Assembly (NCBI GenBank): GCA_024234365.1
Contig: JACKOK010000005.1
Location: forward strand, 1-64,000
From: Pseudomonadales bacterium
GTDB taxonomy: Bacteria > Pseudomonadota > Gammaproteobacteria > Pseudomonadales > Pseudohongiellaceae
DNA: 64,000 bases
Direction of reading: 5' to 3'
In this document: piece by piece, positions 26,840 to 36,349 of the stretch
How the letters are laid out: each line of letters opens with the position of its first letter
Numbering within the stretch: the first letter of the stretch is position 1
Notes under the pieces: model-generated
Database searches by the model: none
What the model was told of the DNA's origin: nothing
Seen by the model: only the letters and a program-made list of their open reading frames with translations
Translations under genes and position numbers: made by a program

Positions 26840-29119
26840 TTACTCACCGGGGTGGTAGGTGGCGGTGGCGCGCCGTTCCACGTCTCCTCGGTAATAGGCC
26901 ACTTCCTTGAACTGACGGTCCACATAGGGCTGCGCCTGGTCATCGAAGTGGGGGGAGGCGGGGTCATTGCTCTGGCCACCGGCCAGCATGCTCAAAGCGC
27001 GCAGGCGCTCCCCAAACTCCACCACCGCGACGAAGCTGTTGCCCGAGTAACCGTAGAGGCGCTTGGTGCCCGGGAAGGCGCGCGCCCCGTAGGAGGCAAG
27101 GGCGCCCCAGCGTCCGGAAGCCATGCCCACGGCGAGGCTGGGGGCGGTGTCGTCGTACTTCAGATCGATGTCGCCGCTCAGGCGCTGGAAGCGATTGATC
27201 TCTCCCCACGGTGTGTTCCAACCGCCGAACTTGTCGTTCAGCTCCGTCAACGTATCGGTAAATACCTGCAAACGCTCTGCGGGACTGCTGTCGGTCCCCA
27301 GCCAGTTGATCTGCTCCAGTTGCGTCAGCTCGTTCGGGGTGTCGATGGCTTGGGACGCGTTCATGCCGTAGAAGTGTGCCAGCGACATGGCGACGGAGTC
27401 TGAACGGACCCGCAGATCCCAGTCGCGCAGTTCGTCAATCGCATCCTTCAGTTGGGGCCAGTTGGCACTGTCAGCATCCCACGCGGCCACAAGACCGGGA
27501 ATCAATTGTTCGAAGCCGGGCAGGTAGGGGTCATAGGCCAGGTCGAGCAGAGTGTCCAGGGTGACGTCGTGCGCAGCTTCCAGTAGGGGAATGGAGTGCT
27601 TTGCGCGAAAATTTTCGGCATCCGGTGCCATATAGGTGGGGTAGTCCTCACGCCTGGGGCTGTTGTCGCCGGCCACGGTGAAGGGGGTGGAGTTGCTGTT
27701 CTGCAGCCAGCCGTTCACCGGGTTCACGATCATCACGGTCTCGTCCACTTCGTGCACGCCCTGCCAGTCGGTGGCGGGGTTGCTGCCGTCAACCGGGTGC
27801 TGATAGTCGAACTGCGGGTCGCGCCTGGGCATGAAATTGCCGTGGAAGTAGGCGATATTGCCCTCGCTGTCGGCGAATACCGTGTTGTTGGAGGAATTGG
27901 TGCGGATGTTCATCATCTCGCGGAATTCGGCGTAATTGGCTGTCTTCATGCGCAGATAGGATTGCTGCAGCGCATTCACCGGGTCCCAGTTGATGCGGGT
28001 GACCGCCCAGCGGCCATCCTGAGAGTGGGTGATGGGACCGTGGTGCGTGTGATAGGCGGGGAAGCGGCGTTCTTCCAGGCCATTGTCCGTTTTTACTTTC
28101 AGTGTTACTTCCGTGACCTCTACCGGACGCAGTTCCTCCCCGTAGCGATAGAGCAGCTTGTCATCAACGCGCACAACATCCTCCACAAACTCGTCAATAA
28201 AGTCAGCCGCGGTCGAAGTGTGCATCCAGCCGGTGTGTTCGTTGAAACCCTGGTAGATGAAGAACTGTCCCCAGGTGACTGCGCCATAGGCATTGAGTCC
28301 TTCCTCGCTCACCATCTGATATTCCCCGCGGAAATAGAAGCTGGTGTGGGGATTGATCAGCAGCATGGTGTCCCCGCTTGCCGTACGGCTGCCATCCAGG
28401 GCAATGCCATTGGAGCCGACCGGCTCCTCAAAGATGGTGTGGGCCAGTGCGTTGGGGGCGCTACCATCGGCCAGCATGGGCATGGGGCGAGGGCTTTGTG
28501 TGGCGAGCGGCACACTGCGCTCCATTTCCTGCACCTGGGAATAGAAGGTTTCAATGCCGCGCAGGGGGATCTGCTCAATGTCTCCCCCAATGGAACCCTC
28601 GAAGAAGTAGAAAGGCATCCAGGGTTCAAAGCGGCTCAGCAGGCGCGGGCTGACTTCAGGATGTTGAGCCAGGTAGTAGTTCAGTCCATCGGCAAAGGCA
28701 TCGCACAGTTCCTGCAACCATTGCGGGGCCGCTGCGTAGGCCGCGCGAGCCTCCTCTTCGCTCATGTAGAGTCTGGCACGCAGATCGCTGTAAAGTGCCG
28801 CTTCTCCTTCTACCTCGGCCAGGCGGCCGATAGCCCAGATGTAGTTGCGTTCCACGCGCGGGAAGTCATCTTCTGCCTGGGCGTAGAGAAGGCCGAAGAC
28901 GGCATCCGCATCCGTCTTCGCATAGATATGGCCCACGCCGAAATCATCGCGGATGATGGTCACCCGCTCGGCAATTTCCTGCAGGCGTTCCGCCTCGCTT
29001 TGTGTTTCATCCGTATGCGCACCAGTACTGGGCGCAGTGGACGATTGTGGTGCGCAGGAATTCAGTAATAAAACGAACAGTGAAAAAAGAGAAAACAGAC
29101 GCAGCGAAAACGATGGCAT
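26840..29119 (-). CDS. Penicillin acylase family Ntn-hydrolase (lipoprotein-like export signal)
   Basis: The family cleaves amide bonds of beta-lactams, acyl-homoserine lactones or related compounds after self-processing into alpha and beta chains. The 759-residue precursor has an export signal ending LLLNSC, an alpha part with DDFGVGHIYA, and the beta-chain start EEPVGSNGIAL in which the Ser of GSN would be the N-terminal nucleophile. Further family runs are GDTMLLINPH and NPVNGWLQNSNSTPF. ATG 29119 is preceded by GGGAGA; ATG 29185 is an alternative. Substrate cannot be predicted; quorum-signal or cyclic-lipopeptide acylase is possible. Confidence 0.88.
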   Translation of the reverse strand: MPSFSLRLFSLFSLFVLLLNSCAPQSSTAPSTGAHTDETQSEAERLQEIAERVTIIRDDFGVGHIYAKTDADAVFGLLYAQAEDDFPRVERNYIWAIGRLAEVEGEAALYSDLRARLYMSEEEARAAYAAAPQWLQELCDAFADGLNYYLAQHPEVSPRLLSRFEPWMPFYFFEGSIGGDIEQIPLRGIETFYSQVQEMERSVPLATQSPRPMPMLADGSAPNALAHTIFEEPVGSNGIALDGSRTASGDTMLLINPHTSFYFRGEYQMVSEEGLNAYGAVTWGQFFIYQGFNEHTGWMHTSTAADFIDEFVEDVVRVDDKLLYRYGEELRPVEVTEVTLKVKTDNGLEERRFPAYHTHHGPITHSQDGRWAVTRINWDPVNALQQSYLRMKTANYAEFREMMNIRTNSSNNTVFADSEGNIAYFHGNFMPRRDPQFDYQHPVDGSNPATDWQGVHEVDETVMIVNPVNGWLQNSNSTPFTVAGDNSPRREDYPTYMAPDAENFRAKHSIPLLEAAHDVTLDTLLDLAYDPYLPGFEQLIPGLVAAWDADSANWPQLKDAIDELRDWDLRVRSDSVAMSLAHFYGMNASQAIDTPNELTQLEQINWLGTDSSPAERLQVFTDTLTELNDKFGGWNTPWGEINRFQRLSGDIDLKYDDTAPSLAVGMASGRWGALASYGARAFPGTKRLYGYSGNSFVAVVEFGERLRALSMLAGGQSNDPASPHFDDQAQPYVDRQFKEVAYYRGDVERRATATYHPGE

Positions 29120-29259
29120 GGACAATCTCCCGGGTGTTGTATGCAAAGGGTGATGATTCAGGAAGTAAACAGCATTCTTAAACAAATAGGAAGTTGCAGC
29201 GGAGAATGGAGCACTGCTAGGATGCTTTCCACCTGTTCCCCTTTCAAGAGACTTTCACT

Positions 29260-30615
29260 ATGTACCGGCATCCTTCGATTCTGATGTTAAGCAGTGCCAT
29301 TTTTCTGGCCGCCTGCAGTCCGGCGGAACAATCCACGCCCGAAACAGTTTCTGCCATGCCCTCCGCGACAAGCCTGGGCAGTGATCCTGCCCTGATTGAG
29401 CGTGCTGCGCAGATACACGAGCGGGTGATCACGCTGGATACGCACGATGATATTGATACGTCCAATTTCACGCGCAGCAATAACTACACGTCGGACCTGG
29501 ACACCCAGGTGAATCTGCCGAAGATGGTCGAGGGCGGTCTCGATGTGGCTTGGTTCAGTATTTACACCGGTCAGGGGCCGCTGACGCCGGAGGGCTATGC
29601 GGCTGCCTCTGCCAATGCGCTCGACAAGTTTGAGGCGGTACACCGTCTGACGGAAGAGATAGCGCCGGAATGGATGGAGATTGCTTACACTTCTGAAGAC
29701 GCACGACGAATTGCTGCCTCCGGCAAGAAGGTTGCGATGATAGGCGTCGAGAACGCCTACCCCATGGGGCAGGATGTTGGCAACGTCAAACGTTACCAGG
29801 AGCTGGGAGCGCGTTATATGTCGCTGGCGCATAACGGGCACAGCCAGTTCTCGGATTCCAATACTGGCGAGGCCGATGGTGTCTGGCTGCATAATGGTCT
29901 GAGTGATCTCGGGCGCGAGGCGGTTATGGAGATGAACCGCTGGGGCATCATGATCGATCTCTCGCACCCCTCCAAAGAGTCGAATATGCAGGTGCTGGCC
30001 ATGACAAAGGCGCCGGTCATCGCTTCCCATTCATCCGCTCGCGCGGTGAACGATGTCAGTCGTAATCTGGATGATGAACAGTTGCTGGCAATACGCGACA
30101 ACAATGGTGTGGTACAGGCCACCGCCTTCAGCAGTTATCTGAACAGCGAGAAGAACTCCGCCCATGTGGCGGCGCTCAATGCCCTGCGTGGCAGCATTGC
30201 GCAGAGCCTGGGTTTTGAATTGCTCAACGGTGCTCAGGTGCGTGCCCTGGGTGAAGCAGAGCGGGCAGCTTATCAGGCCAGAGTGGCGCAGGTAGATGAA
30301 CTGGCCGCGCCGCGTATAGCCGCCGAGGTGGATGCCCTTGCCCCGCCAGTGGATGTGTCCGACTTCGTGGATCACATTGATTACATGGTGAAGCTGATCG
30401 GGATTGACCACGTGGGCATCAGTTCCGATTTTGACGGGGGTGGCGGAATCAGTGGCTGGAATGATGCGTCAGAAACCTTCAATGTCACGCTGGAGCTCGT
30501 GCGCCGGGGTTACACCGAGGAGCAGATCGGCAAGCTGTGGAGCGGCAATCTGCTGCGCGTGTTGGACGATGTGCAGCGGGTAGCGGCGCAGATTCAGGCT
30601 GAAGAAGGGGTGTAA
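29260..30615 (+). CDS. Lipoprotein M19 (renal dipeptidase-like) metallopeptidase
   Basis: The 451-residue protein has a lipoprotein signal with lipobox LAAC, so it should sit on the envelope. The M19 zinc ligands are recognisable: H-D in TLDTHDDID, E in IGVENAYP, H in IDLSHPS and H in VIASHSSARAV, plus D in GISSDFDGGG. These enzymes hydrolyse dipeptides, often with a D- or dehydro-residue. It is divergent from the penicillin acylase, with a 140-base promoter region between them. Confidence 0.9.
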   Translation: MYRHPSILMLSSAIFLAACSPAEQSTPETVSAMPSATSLGSDPALIERAAQIHERVITLDTHDDIDTSNFTRSNNYTSDLDTQVNLPKMVEGGLDVAWFSIYTGQGPLTPEGYAAASANALDKFEAVHRLTEEIAPEWMEIAYTSEDARRIAASGKKVAMIGVENAYPMGQDVGNVKRYQELGARYMSLAHNGHSQFSDSNTGEADGVWLHNGLSDLGREAVMEMNRWGIMIDLSHPSKESNMQVLAMTKAPVIASHSSARAVNDVSRNLDDEQLLAIRDNNGVVQATAFSSYLNSEKNSAHVAALNALRGSIAQSLGFELLNGAQVRALGEAERAAYQARVAQVDELAAPRIAAEVDALAPPVDVSDFVDHIDYMVKLIGIDHVGISSDFDGGGGISGWNDASETFNVTLELVRRGYTEEQIGKLWSGNLLRVLDDVQRVAAQIQAEEGV

Positions 30616-30656
30616 CACCCTTTCTCTCCTACAGAGCTGGTGGAGATTTCTTTTTC

Positions 30657-30720
30657 GTAGGAGCCTGCCCTGCAGGCGAGAGGCATTTGCTTCAGAATCG
30701 CCAGCAGGGCTGGCTCCTAC
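30657..30720. repeat. REP-like hairpin between convergent genes
   Basis: GTAGGAGCCTGCCCTG and CAGGGCTGGCTCCTAC pair with one mismatch and enclose an inner GCAGGCGA/TCGCCAGC pairing. The GTAGGAGC...GCGA style is that of Pseudomonas/Xanthomonas REP sequences. It sits between the stops of the dipeptidase and the metallo-hydrolase. Confidence 0.7.
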
Positions 30721-30724
30721 AGGT

Positions 30725-31804
30725 TTACTCGTCCAGCAGGGCATAGATGCGGCGAATGGCCCGCACATCCGCGCCGGGAGCCCGGATCTGTCTGTAGTGC
30801 GAGCCGTGGTTGGTCATGTCCACCTGTTCGGCGGTTTCTTCTGCCGTCAGGCCCTGTGCCTTGAGCGCTGCGGTTTTCTGCCACAGATCGGTGATATAGG
30901 CCTGGAAGAACCCGATTTCCGCCTTGCCCTGCACAGGGGCGCCATGCCCGGGCAGCAACACGTCAAATTCCAGTCCTTTCAACGCTTCCAGGCTGCCCAC
31001 CCACTCCTGCGGGAAGCTGTCGCCCATATAGGAAAGCGAGGGCAGCATCATATCGCCCGTGAACACCAGCTTTTCCTGCGGCAGATACACCACCACATCG
31101 CCCGCCGTGTGACCCAGGCCGAGGTGCAGGAGCTGAATCTCACGATCGCTCTCACCCATTTTCTGGAACAGGGTCATCTTCTTGTCCAGGGTGATGTTCG
31201 GCGGTGTGGGGATGATTTCGCGCAGGGAGATCATGTGATCCTCCTGTGCCTTCAGGCGCCGCGCCAGCGCCGCACGCTCTTCCGGGTCGCGGGTGTCCGA
31301 CAGTTGTGCCCGCAGGCTTTCCACCAGTGCGGGAACGCCTTCGGTGAAACTCACCATGGTGGTTTCGGTCAGCACATTGCCCAGCTCGCCATTGAGTTTG
31401 GTGCGGGTGTACTCATGGCCGATGATCTCTACCTGTTCGGGGAAGACCTGATTCCCGTGGGCATGGTCAAAGTGGTAATGCGTATTGACGAGGTAGCGAA
31501 CCGGTTTGTTGGTGACCGCCCGCACGGAGCGCAGCAGGGCGTTGGCGGCATTGGGGGTCACATGAGAGTCCACCAGCAGCACATCTTCATCGCCCACCAG
31601 CATCATGGCATTGCTCATCAGATAGACCTCGCCGGTGCCGGTCACCTGATAGACACCCTCGGCCATGCGGGTGAAGACGTGGGAGCTGGTTTCAATGACT
31701 TCGGGGTCATCGCCCTGTGCGTTGACATAGCCGAATACGGCAAGCATGAAACCCGTGCCGATGAGGCCTGTCATGGCCCGGTTGAACCTGTTCTTGTTAT
31801 TCAT
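30725..31804 (-). CDS. Periplasmic metallo-beta-lactamase-fold hydrolase
   Basis: The 359-residue protein has a signal peptide (GTGFMLAVFGYVNA) and the MBL zinc motif THYHFDHAHG, followed by later ligands in LGLGHTAGD, FTGD and LPGHG. A charged helical insertion of about 70 residues lies between the first and second metal-binding regions (around residues 145-215). The family includes hydrolases for esters, lactones and sulfates; the substrate is not evident. It stands alone, convergent with the dipeptidase. Confidence 0.88.
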   Translation of the reverse strand: MNNKNRFNRAMTGLIGTGFMLAVFGYVNAQGDDPEVIETSSHVFTRMAEGVYQVTGTGEVYLMSNAMMLVGDEDVLLVDSHVTPNAANALLRSVRAVTNKPVRYLVNTHYHFDHAHGNQVFPEQVEIIGHEYTRTKLNGELGNVLTETTMVSFTEGVPALVESLRAQLSDTRDPEERAALARRLKAQEDHMISLREIIPTPPNITLDKKMTLFQKMGESDREIQLLHLGLGHTAGDVVVYLPQEKLVFTGDMMLPSLSYMGDSFPQEWVGSLEALKGLEFDVLLPGHGAPVQGKAEIGFFQAYITDLWQKTAALKAQGLTAEETAEQVDMTNHGSHYRQIRAPGADVRAIRRIYALLDE

Positions 31805-32014
31805 GTAGGTATCCTGTTGTTGTTATTGCCGGATAGGGTAGCGAGCATGCTACTGCAATCCCGGTGCAGGTGAAAGCGGGGCAGGGTGCACCCGTCATGC
31901 CTTGCGCCGCAAATATCACAATCTGCCCGATTGCTTTCATTTGCTTGCCACAATTGCCGGGCATAGTGTGCCCTACGATCAGATAGAGCCCATGTTGAAA
32001 GAAGGAGGTTGTTC

Positions 32015-32227
32015 ATGCTGAATCAAGCGAATGTATCCGTGAGCAGCGCCGCTGCGTTTTCCTTGAATGTTGGTGTTTCCCGGGATGTTTGTGTCCGTGA
32101 GGCTGAGCAGCCCGCGACTTTTGACGGGCTCTATCCGGTCGACCAGATGCCGGTGGAAGAAGAGGCGATGATCTTCTGGGGAGACGTCTCCATCCTAGCC
32201 CGCCACCCCAGCCGCATCGCGCTGTAG
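32015..32227 (+). CDS. Small hypothetical protein with an ideal ribosome-binding site
   Basis: The 70-residue product is unlike anything I recognise: Ser/Val-rich N terminus, then an acidic part (YPVDQMPVEEEAM) and a short hydrophobic patch. ATG 32015 follows AAGGAGG by six bases, the best Shine-Dalgarno in this stretch, which argues it is translated. It is followed after 66 bases by the gluconate-dehydrogenase-like pair and might be co-transcribed. Confidence 0.5.
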   Translation: MLNQANVSVSSAAAFSLNVGVSRDVCVREAEQPATFDGLYPVDQMPVEEEAMIFWGDVSILARHPSRIAL

Positions 32228-32293
32228 AGGCGCTATACACGCCCCGGGGTTGTTTGCTACGCTGCGTCCACCATTATGTAAGTGGGGGCGAGC

Positions 32294-33004
32294 ATGGCCA
32301 ATAATAAGAACAGCACCCGGAGCACTTCCGATTCATCCACCGCACCACGGTTTTCCCGCCGTGCGCTGCTGAAACAGGCGGGGGTTGCCAGCGCCGTGGC
32401 ACTGGGTTCCAGTGCGCCGCTTGCCAATGCAGCCTCCGACCATACGCCACCCACGGGCAACAGCATTCCCGTCCGCGAAGCCTTCGAAACCCTGACCGCC
32501 GCCGAGAGCGAAACCCTTGATGCCATGGTGGACCGCATTCTGCCCTCCGATGCCAATGGCCCGGGTGCCCGGGAAGCGCGCGCGGTGCATTTTATCGATC
32601 GCGCACTGGCCGGGTATTTGTCCTCGCAGCGTACCACTTACGCGCTTGGCCTGTTGGCTATCGACACGGCAGCACAGACGCAGCATGGCAAGGCCTTTCA
32701 TCTGCTGGCACCCGCGCAGCAGGATGCTTTGTTGCAGGCGGTGGCGAATAACGAGATCGACGGCTTTGCCAGTACCGGCGCTGCCTTCTTCTCCCTGGTG
32801 CGCAATCACACCATCGATGGCACCTTCAGCGACCCCTATTACGGCGGCAATCGTGACTATATCGGCTGGGACATGCTCGGCTATCCGGGGGTACGCATGG
32901 GGGCATCCCCGGCGGATGTCCGCGACGAGGAGACGATTGCGCCTTCCCACCAGTCTGCCTATGACCTGCCCCCCTTCACGAAGCAACCCGTGGGAGGTGC
33001 GTGA
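32294..33004 (+). CDS. Gluconate 2-dehydrogenase subunit 3 family protein (Tat-exported)
   Basis: This is the small (gamma) subunit type of membrane-bound sugar or alcohol dehydrogenases, which escorts the flavoprotein subunit through the Tat system. The 236-residue protein has a Tat-like signal (SRRALLKQAGVASAVALG) and family runs LTAAESETLDAMVDRILPSD and DPYYGGNRDYIGWDMLGYPG. ATG 32294 is chosen; GTG 32282 is possible. Its stop overlaps the next ATG (TGATG). Confidence 0.9.
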   Translation: MANNKNSTRSTSDSSTAPRFSRRALLKQAGVASAVALGSSAPLANAASDHTPPTGNSIPVREAFETLTAAESETLDAMVDRILPSDANGPGAREARAVHFIDRALAGYLSSQRTTYALGLLAIDTAAQTQHGKAFHLLAPAQQDALLQAVANNEIDGFASTGAAFFSLVRNHTIDGTFSDPYYGGNRDYIGWDMLGYPGVRMGASPADVRDEETIAPSHQSAYDLPPFTKQPVGGA

Positions 33005-34713
33005 TGGCGGAACAACTGCAAAAAACCGATGTGGTGGTGATTGGCCTGGGGGCTGTGGGCGGTGTTGCCGTGCTGCCGCTGGTCAGTGCCGGATTGCGGG
33101 TGGTGGGGCTGGAGGCAGGCAGTTGGCTCAGCACGCGGGATTTCGCACCGGATGAACTGCGCAATAACAGTCGCGACTGGCCGCAGTCCGTGCAGAAAGC
33201 CAATCAGGAAGTGCCGACCAGCCGCGCGAACGAATCCGAAACCGCCACACAGGGCAGCGGGCATCCCATGATGAACGCGGTGGGAGGCACCTCGCTGCAC
33301 TATTGGGCCCAGAGCTGGCGCCTCAGCCCCTGGGACTTCAAGGTGGTCAGCGAAACGACACGGCGCTACGGTGCTGCTCGCCTGCCTGCCGATTCCACGG
33401 TGGAAGACTGGCCCTTTGCGCTGGAAGAACTGGAACCGTTCTACGACAAGGTGGAGTACGCGCTGGGCGTGTCGGGAATTGCCGGCAATGTGCAGGGCAG
33501 GCTGAATTCTAACGGCAATATTTTTGAGGGAGCGCGCGCACGGGAATACCCCATGCCGCCTCTGCGCAGCTCCGGCTTTACGGACATGATGTCCGATGCG
33601 GCAAGGCGCCTGGGCTGGCATCCCTTCCAGGGCCCCGCGGCGATCAACTCGCAACTCTACGGCAACCGTCCCGGCTGCCTTTATCACGGTTTCTGTGATC
33701 GCGGCGGCTGCCATGTGTCGGCAAAGAGTTCCACGGCGGTGACCACCATTCCCGAGGCCATGAAGAGTGGTTTGCTGGATGTGGTGACCCATGCTCGTGT
33801 CATGAAGATTGTGACGGACAGCAATGGCCGTGTCAGTGGTGTGGAGTATCGCCGTGGCAACGACACCCTGTTCCAGCCCGCCGATGTGGTGCTGTTGGCC
33901 TCACACACTTACGAAAACTCGCGCATTCTGTTGCTGTCCACGTCCGGGGATTTTCCGAATGGTCTGGCCAATAACGCGGGCCAGGTGGGGCGTCATTATT
34001 TCAGCCACCACCAGGGTGCACCGGTCACCGCCCTGTTCCCGCACAATCTGCACAACTGGTATGGCTTGCCCGCCCAGGGCGTGGCAATTGATGATTGGGC
34101 GGACGACAACTTCGATCACGGTGATGTGGATTTTATCGGGGGCGGCAATCTCTGGGTACACACCAATCGTCGTCCGATGTCGGCGGCGCGCATGAGCACC
34201 TTTGGGCGCGCACCGTCCTGGGGCAGTGAGTGGAAGGCGTTTATCATGCAGAATGCCGATCGCAGCAACAGCTCCTATATCCAGAAGACCACGCTGCCTT
34301 ATGAGAGCAATTATCTGGATCTGGACCCCACGGTAAAGGATCGTCTCGGCATCCCCGTCATTCGCATTACCGCAGAGTACAAGGAGAACGAACTGAAGAT
34401 CGCGGCATTCACCCAGGACAAAATGGAACAATGGTTCCGGGAAGCCGGGGCGGTGGAGATTCTGCGCAGCGGTTTGGGGCGCGCCATGGGGCCGTCCACG
34501 CATGCCTACGGGGGTACGCGCATGGGTGATAATGCGCGCAGCAATGTGGTGGACCGCCATGGTTTCGCCCACGAGGTGCCCAATCTCGGTGTGCTGGGGG
34601 CTTCGGTAATGGGCACCAGCGGTGCCCGTAATCCGACACTGACGGCGCAGGCCCTGGCCTGGCGCACGGCGGAACACCTGGCGCAGAACTGGCAGCGGAT
34701 TGCCGGGGCCTAG
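33004..34713 (+). CDS. GMC-type flavoprotein dehydrogenase (gluconate 2-dehydrogenase alpha-like)
   Basis: The 569-residue FAD enzyme starts with a dinucleotide fold (VVVIGLGAVGGVAVLPLV ending in LEAG) and ends with the GMC-type C terminus GGTRMGD...GVLGASVMGTSGARNPTLT. It should oxidise a sugar acid or alcohol in the periplasm after Tat piggy-back export with the small subunit. No cytochrome c subunit follows, unlike classic three-subunit gluconate dehydrogenase; the next gene is a GST on the other strand. ATG 33004 has GGAGG six bases upstream. Confidence 0.9.
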   Translation: MAEQLQKTDVVVIGLGAVGGVAVLPLVSAGLRVVGLEAGSWLSTRDFAPDELRNNSRDWPQSVQKANQEVPTSRANESETATQGSGHPMMNAVGGTSLHYWAQSWRLSPWDFKVVSETTRRYGAARLPADSTVEDWPFALEELEPFYDKVEYALGVSGIAGNVQGRLNSNGNIFEGARAREYPMPPLRSSGFTDMMSDAARRLGWHPFQGPAAINSQLYGNRPGCLYHGFCDRGGCHVSAKSSTAVTTIPEAMKSGLLDVVTHARVMKIVTDSNGRVSGVEYRRGNDTLFQPADVVLLASHTYENSRILLLSTSGDFPNGLANNAGQVGRHYFSHHQGAPVTALFPHNLHNWYGLPAQGVAIDDWADDNFDHGDVDFIGGGNLWVHTNRRPMSAARMSTFGRAPSWGSEWKAFIMQNADRSNSSYIQKTTLPYESNYLDLDPTVKDRLGIPVIRITAEYKENELKIAAFTQDKMEQWFREAGAVEILRSGLGRAMGPSTHAYGGTRMGDNARSNVVDRHGFAHEVPNLGVLGASVMGTSGARNPTLTAQALAWRTAEHLAQNWQRIAGA

Positions 34714-34720
34714 CGAGGCG

Positions 34721-35338
34721 TTAGACGTAAAGCGGCCAGATGCGTTTCACCACCGGGTTCTGCCTCATGCGTTCCCGGTGTTCAATCACGCGGAGCAGCC
34801 TGCTGATGTCCACGCTGTCCCCCTCCAGCCAGTTGGCGATGGTGAACAGATACATGTCCGCAACGGTGTACTGTTCTCCCATCACCCACGGCCCCTTCAG
34901 CATGCCGTCCTCGATCAGTGCCATGGCATCGCCCATGGACTGCGGCACTTTTTTCTTCATATCGTCCAGGGCTATCGGGTCATCCGCCCAGCGAGTGCCG
35001 CGTACCCGGTGAGCATGGGCAACGTGCACGGTGGCACACAAATAGTTGTTGAAGGCCTGCATCTGGGCAGTGGCGAAAAGACTGTCAAGCGGTGCCAGCC
35101 CGGCCTGGGGAAAGCGTTGGCACAGGTAGAGGAGCAGGGCGGGGGTTTCGCTCAGAATGCCTTCCTCGGTCACCAGCGCGGGAACGCGGCCCTTGGGGTT
35201 GATGCGCAGATATTCCGGTGAACGCTGCGCGTGCTGGCTGAAGTCCAGCGCAATCGCCTCATAGGGAGCGCCAATATGCTCCAGCGCCAGGTGCACCGCG
35301 AGGGCGCAGGTCTTGGGGGCGTAATAGAATTTCAGCAT
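34721..35338 (-). CDS. Glutathione S-transferase family protein
   Basis: The 205-residue protein has an N-terminal thioredoxin-like domain (MLKFYYAPKTCALAVHLALE, with NPKGRVPAL and the cis-Pro, and LSETPALLLYL as the glutathione-contacting part) and an all-helical C-terminal domain. It conjugates or reduces electrophiles with glutathione, or acts as a peroxidase. ATG 35338 follows AAGGA. It is convergent with the GMC gene, 7 bases apart. Confidence 0.9.
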   Translation of the reverse strand: MLKFYYAPKTCALAVHLALEHIGAPYEAIALDFSQHAQRSPEYLRINPKGRVPALVTEEGILSETPALLLYLCQRFPQAGLAPLDSLFATAQMQAFNNYLCATVHVAHAHRVRGTRWADDPIALDDMKKKVPQSMGDAMALIEDGMLKGPWVMGEQYTVADMYLFTIANWLEGDSVDISRLLRVIEHRERMRQNPVVKRIWPLYV

Positions 35339-35395
35339 GGATGGCATCCTTGTATTGCTGTGCATTGAACGCCAGGGTTCGCGCCGGTACAGCGA

Positions 35396-36349
35396 TTACA
35401 GCCAGCCCTTGCGCTTGAAGTACCAGTAGGGGGCGATACCCGAGAGGATCATCAGCGTGATGGCCCAGGGGTAGCCCAGTAGCCAGTCCAGTTCCGGCAT
35501 GAACTCGAAATTCATCCCGTAGGCGCTGGCCACCAGCGTTGGCGGCAGAAACACCACCGCAGCAATGGAGAAAATCTTGATGATCTGGTTCTGCTCGATA
35601 TTGATGAAGCCCTGGGCGGCGTCCATCAGAAAGTTCACCTTGTCGAATACAAAACTGTTGTGTGGCAGCAGGGATTCGATGTCCCGCAGCAACTCGCGTG
35701 CGGTCTCTGCATGGTCCGGAGCCAGTTTGCCGTGGCGCAGCAGGAAGGTCAGGGCGCGCTGGGTGTCCATCAGGCACAGGCGAACCTTGCCGTTGGTGTC
35801 CTCGTGGCGTGCCAGCTCGTCGATGGCATCCTCGATATTGCCTTCTCCCTCTTCCAGCACCAGATTGCTGGTGTGTTCCAGCCCGGTGTAGACCTCTTCC
35901 AGCGTATCCGCCAGGTCGTCGATCTTGATTTCGAACAGTGCCAGCAGAATGGCGATGCTGTCGTGGGCCAGCCCCTTCTGGCGCTTGGCACGCATCCGCA
36001 GCAGTCGGAATGCGGGAATTTCCCGTTCGCGCAGCGTAATGAGCTGATCGCCGTTCAGCGTGAATGCAACAGTCGTGTTGCGCGGGCGGTCTTCCACATG
36101 GTGCAGGAACATGGAGTGGATGTGCAGGCCGCCGGCTTCGTCCTGGTAGGATCGGGCGCTGGCCTCGATTTCTTCCACGTCTTCGGTATCGGGCAGGGTT
36201 TGGCGGTTCTGGATTTCGACCAGATGGCGTTCGTCATCGCTGGGGTCGACCAGGTCGAGCCACAGGGCCTGGGTCAGGGCGGAAGTGTCGGCATCGTCGC
36301 TGCGTGCGACGAGGCACTGATCCTTGTTGAGGTCGTAGATGTTGAGCAT
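35396..36349 (-). CDS. CorA-family divalent metal ion transporter
   Basis: The 317-residue protein has the CorA plan: a cytoplasmic alpha/beta funnel domain (1-220), a long stalk helix, and two C-terminal TM helices with the pore motif YGMNFEF (GMN) followed by the second TM ending in basic residues KRKGW. It probably carries Mg2+, or Zn2+/Co2+ as in ZntB. It has no close operon partner. Confidence 0.92.
   Translation of the reverse strand: MLNIYDLNKDQCLVARSDDADTSALTQALWLDLVDPSDDERHLVEIQNRQTLPDTEDVEEIEASARSYQDEAGGLHIHSMFLHHVEDRPRNTTVAFTLNGDQLITLREREIPAFRLLRMRAKRQKGLAHDSIAILLALFEIKIDDLADTLEEVYTGLEHTSNLVLEEGEGNIEDAIDELARHEDTNGKVRLCLMDTQRALTFLLRHGKLAPDHAETARELLRDIESLLPHNSFVFDKVNFLMDAAQGFINIEQNQIIKIFSIAAVVFLPPTLVASAYGMNFEFMPELDWLLGYPWAITLMILSGIAPYWYFKRKGWL

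Noticed and set aside
27596..29068. 490-codon plus-strand frame opposite the penicillin acylase
   Set aside because: No motifs, no ribosome-binding site, and it lies entirely inside the acylase gene.
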